A DNA stretch of 8,079 nucleotides from Clostridia bacterium (GTDB taxonomy: Bacteria > Bacillota > Clostridia > Saccharofermentanales > UBA5734). Location of the stretch: NCBI GenBank assembly GCA_009929975.1, contig RZZF01000073.1, positions 1 through 8,079 of the forward strand, given 5' to 3'. Positions 6,345-8,079 of the stretch are shown here, one piece after another; positions within the stretch are counted from its first letter, which is position 1; the number at the start of each line of letters is the position of its first letter. A program made the translations under genes and the position numbers. Below the pieces are notes generated by a model. It was not told where the DNA came from, searched no databases, and was given only the letters and a program-made list of their open reading frames with translations.

Positions 6345-7585
6345 GGGTCGGGTATCGACTCTTCATCGTCTTCATCGTGCTGGCCGACCAGCCGGCCGAA
6401 AGTGACCGATGTCTTGCCGAATCGCTGGCGGATCTGGTCGAGCGATGACTCCAGTTTCTCCTGACGGACCAGTTCCGGGGTCTCCGACGGTGTGCCGTCA
6501 TGCAGGAGATCGGCGATGGAAAGCTGGACCGGCGCCTGTTCGGCCGGACACAGCTGCTGAGCGGTAATCGTCAGCATGCGGATCGGATCCTGGTAAGACC
6601 AGTGCCGCTGGATCAACTGCAGCGCGGCAAGGTAGAGATCATGCGTCATGGCGGTCGGACGCTCCAGAGTCATCTGCCGGGTGATGGTCTGCAGCTGCGG
6701 ATTCCGCAGGGTGACCTGGAGCGTGTGGCAGACGAGTCCGGCCGACCGCAGCTGGGCCGCGACCTGGTCAGACAACCAGAGTGCCTGGACTTTGGTTTCA
6801 GCCAGGTCGGACAGATAGCGGCCGAATGTCATGCCTTTGCCGATCGACCGGCTTTCCCGGGCCGTGTCAGCCTCAGCGACAGGGTCATCATCCGCGCCGG
6901 TCACATACCGATACAGTTGATGGCTGGACTGTCCGAGCAGGCTGACCAGCGTCTGCTCTCCGGCGCCGGCCAGATCGCCGATGGTGCGCAGGCCGACACG
7001 CTGCAGCCGCCGGGCGGCCGCCTGGCCGACGAAGAGCATGGCCTGTGCCGGTAGAGGGTAGAGGATCTCCCGGAAATTCTCACGGCTGATGACGGTCGTC
7101 GCGTCTGGCTTTTTATAGTCGCTGCCCAGTTTGGCGAATATCTTGCAAAAAGAGACACCGACGGAAATCGTCAGTTCCAGTTCTTCACGCACACGGCGGC
7201 GCAGCTCATCCGCGATGGCCTTGCCGCTGCCGAACAGATGGAGGCTGTCGGTGACATCAAGCCAGGACTCGTCGATGCCGAAGGGTTCGACCTGGCTCGT
7301 ATACTGGCCGTAAAGCTGATTGATCCGCCGGGAAAAAGCCACATACCGTTCATGATGCGGCGGCAGCAGGACCAGCTGGGGACATTTGCGCAGCGCCTGG
7401 AAGACGGCCTCTCCCGTTGTCACGTTAAAGGCCTTCGCGGCTTCGTTTTTCGCCAGGATCACGCCGCGATGGTGTTTCGGGTCGCCGCAGACGGCAACCG
7501 GCCGGCTGCGCAGCTCAGGGTAATCCAGCAGTTCGACCGAGGCGAAAAAACTGTTGCAGTCACAATGCAGGATGGTTCGTTCCAT
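6329..7585 (-). CDS. dinB: Y-family DNA polymerase (DNA polymerase IV type)
   Basis: A 418-aa translesion polymerase without proofreading, acting at damaged or stalled replication forks. Palm catalytic residues: D9 in HCDCNSFF, and D105/E106 in GIDESWLD. F14 occupies the steric-gate position that excludes ribonucleotides. The DxN arrangement after D9 resembles UmuC-like and Gram-positive Y-family members more than E. coli DinB (DxD). Finger residues (about 39-75) and the helix-hairpin-helix thumb (VGLRTIGDLAGAGEQTL) follow, then the little-finger domain. Near the C-terminus QLSIADLL resembles a sliding-clamp binding motif (QLSLF type). The start is set by the conserved N-terminus MERTILHCD, since no good Shine-Dalgarno precedes it (see promoter entry). 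No LexA-like GAAC-N4-GTTC box is seen upstream. Confidence 0.93.
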   Translation of the reverse strand: MERTILHCDCNSFFASVELLDYPELRSRPVAVCGDPKHHRGVILAKNEAAKAFNVTTGEAVFQALRKCPQLVLLPPHHERYVAFSRRINQLYGQYTSQVEPFGIDESWLDVTDSLHLFGSGKAIADELRRRVREELELTISVGVSFCKIFAKLGSDYKKPDATTVISRENFREILYPLPAQAMLFVGQAAARRLQRVGLRTIGDLAGAGEQTLVSLLGQSSHQLYRYVTGADDDPVAEADTARESRSIGKGMTFGRYLSDLAETKVQALWLSDQVAAQLRSAGLVCHTLQVTLRNPQLQTITRQMTLERPTAMTHDLYLAALQLIQRHWSYQDPIRMLTITAQQLCPAEQAPVQLSIADLLHDGTPSETPELVRQEKLESSLDQIRQRFGKTSVTFGRLVGQHDEDDEESIPDPQDRR

Positions 7586-7591
7586 AACCTG

Positions 7592-7597
7592 ATTATA
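7592..7597 (-). promoter_or_regulatory. dinB: -10 element of dinB, possibly giving a leaderless mRNA
   Basis: Minus-strand TATAAT (7597-7592) ends only 6 nt before the dinB ATG (7585). A start at the normal distance from this -10 would fall on or next to the A of the ATG. No clear -35 is present (AGATTT at 17 bp, GATTTT at 16 bp). The 6 nt between, CAGGTT, contain AGG but at a spacing too short to act as a Shine-Dalgarno. Confidence 0.5.
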
Positions 7598-7618
7598 CGT
7601 GAACCGACAGAGAAAATC

Positions 7619-7647
7619 TTGCCCGTGGACGCGGCCTGTGCCACAAT
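7619..7647 (+). promoter_or_regulatory. Candidate promoter of the right-edge membrane protein gene
   Basis: TTGCCC (7619-7624), a 17-bp spacer and CACAAT (7642-7647) each match consensus at four of six positions. TGC directly before the hexamer makes it an extended -10 type. It lies about 40 nt upstream of the ATG at 7688 and diverges from the dinB promoter. Confidence 0.4.
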
Positions 7648-7687
7648 CAGGGTGAACCAGTGGTCAGACCTGTTCGGGAGGACTGTC

Positions 7688-8079
7688 ATGAAAATTCCGA
7701 TCCTCTATAAGAGACCTTATATCACAGCCGTTTTTTTCGTGCTGATTGGAATCGGTGCGATCATATACAGTCAGATGGCATCGGACACATCCGGAACGGA
7801 TCGCTACGCTTTTTTGTTTCTCGGAGGCTTCGCGATCATCAGCGGAATTGTGATTGCCCTGATGTACGGCCGGATGGAGATGCGCTTCCGCCGCGCGATG
7901 GGAGAGCCCCTGCTGGCGTTCACCGCTGAGCCTGAGTCCCATGCCGGCGCGATCGCCAGAACCGCGGTTCTGATCCGCGCGACCAATCTCATGACCCTGG
8001 TGACCATCTGGGTCAGCTGCCTGATCATTGCTGTCGCCGCGCCTTTCTTTGGTCGTGATGGCTGGTATGTCAGCCTCAG
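7688..8079 (+). CDS. Multi-pass membrane protein of unknown function, 5' part only
   Basis: From ATG 7688 the frame stays open to the window edge (130 full codons). GGGAGGA (7676-7682) gives an excellent ribosome binding site. Three hydrophobic segments are visible: about 12-27 (ITAVFFVLIGIGAIIY), 41-60 (after TDRYA), and 101-121 (LMTLVTIWVSCLIIAVAAPFF). Positive charges lie in the N-terminus and in the 61-72 loop (GRMEMRFRRAMG), which predicts a cytoplasmic N-terminus, a short outside loop with several D/S/T residues, and a cytoplasmic loop of about 40 residues before the third segment. No enzymatic motif is seen and I do not recognise the family. It is divergent from dinB with an intergenic gap of 102 nt, so it is probably not functionally linked to the polyamine genes. 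Confidence 0.8.
   Translation, partial: MKIPILYKRPYITAVFFVLIGIGAIIYSQMASDTSGTDRYAFLFLGGFAIISGIVIALMYGRMEMRFRRAMGEPLLAFTAEPESHAGAIARTAVLIRATNLMTLVTIWVSCLIIAVAAPFFGRDGWYVSL

Noticed and set aside
6380..6398. GGCCG/CGGCC inverted repeat just after nspC as a terminator
   Set aside because: The stem is short, no T tract follows on either strand, and it lies inside the dinB coding region.
6500..7054. A 184-codon plus-strand frame opposite dinB
   Set aside because: No motif or plausible promoter is seen, and the opposite strand encodes the DinB thumb and little-finger domains.
7586..7687. Possible LexA/SOS box upstream of dinB
   Set aside because: GAAC and GTTC pieces occur (for example GAAC at 7601 and 7654), but no pair has the GAAC-N4-GTTC spacing of Gram-positive LexA sites.
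1..8079. Mobile elements, CRISPR arrays or defence systems
   Set aside because: No direct-repeat array, terminal inverted repeats, transposase, integrase or defence gene was found. The tRNA genes are intact, with no sign of an adjacent integration site.

Overview
The window looks like chromosomal DNA from a fairly GC-rich Gram-positive bacterium, most likely Bacillota (Firmicutes). This rests on strong AGGAGG-type Shine-Dalgarno sites before nearly every gene, a short Bacillus-type arginine decarboxylase, a Bacillus-like SpeE and SpeB, and tRNA genes with encoded CCA ends. No transposase, phage gene, integrase or CRISPR array is visible. The taxonomic call is an inference from remembered protein similarity; no search was run.

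Left part (1-650), minus strand: the 5' end of a lipoprotein gene runs off the left edge. Before it comes a two-gene tRNA operon (tRNA-Leu(TAA), then initiator tRNA-fMet(CAT)) with an almost perfect extended -10 promoter (622-650) and a hairpin/U-tract terminator (360-392).

Centre (664-6344), plus strand: a five-gene polyamine operon starts from a promoter that stands back to back with the tRNA promoter. The order is arginine decarboxylase (speA), aminopropyltransferase (speE), agmatinase-type ureohydrolase (speB), carboxy(nor)spermidine dehydrogenase, and carboxy(nor)spermidine decarboxylase (nspC). Gaps are 9-22 nt, and speE and speB overlap by 17 nt. Arginine would go to agmatine (SpeA) and then putrescine (SpeB). 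Putrescine plus aspartate semialdehyde would be reduced to carboxyspermidine and decarboxylated to spermidine by the last two enzymes. SpeE is the odd member: it normally needs decarboxylated S-adenosylmethionine, and no speD is present here, so the operon encodes parts of two different spermidine routes. The leader carries a GC-rich hairpin and an 18-codon ORF with its own Shine-Dalgarno that overlaps the speA start. This is a possible translational control device.

Right part (6329-8079): dinB (Y-family DNA polymerase) lies on the minus strand, overlaps the end of nspC tail to tail by 16 nt, and has a consensus -10 so close to its ATG that the mRNA may be leaderless. Divergent from it, a membrane protein of unknown function starts at 7688 and runs off the right edge.
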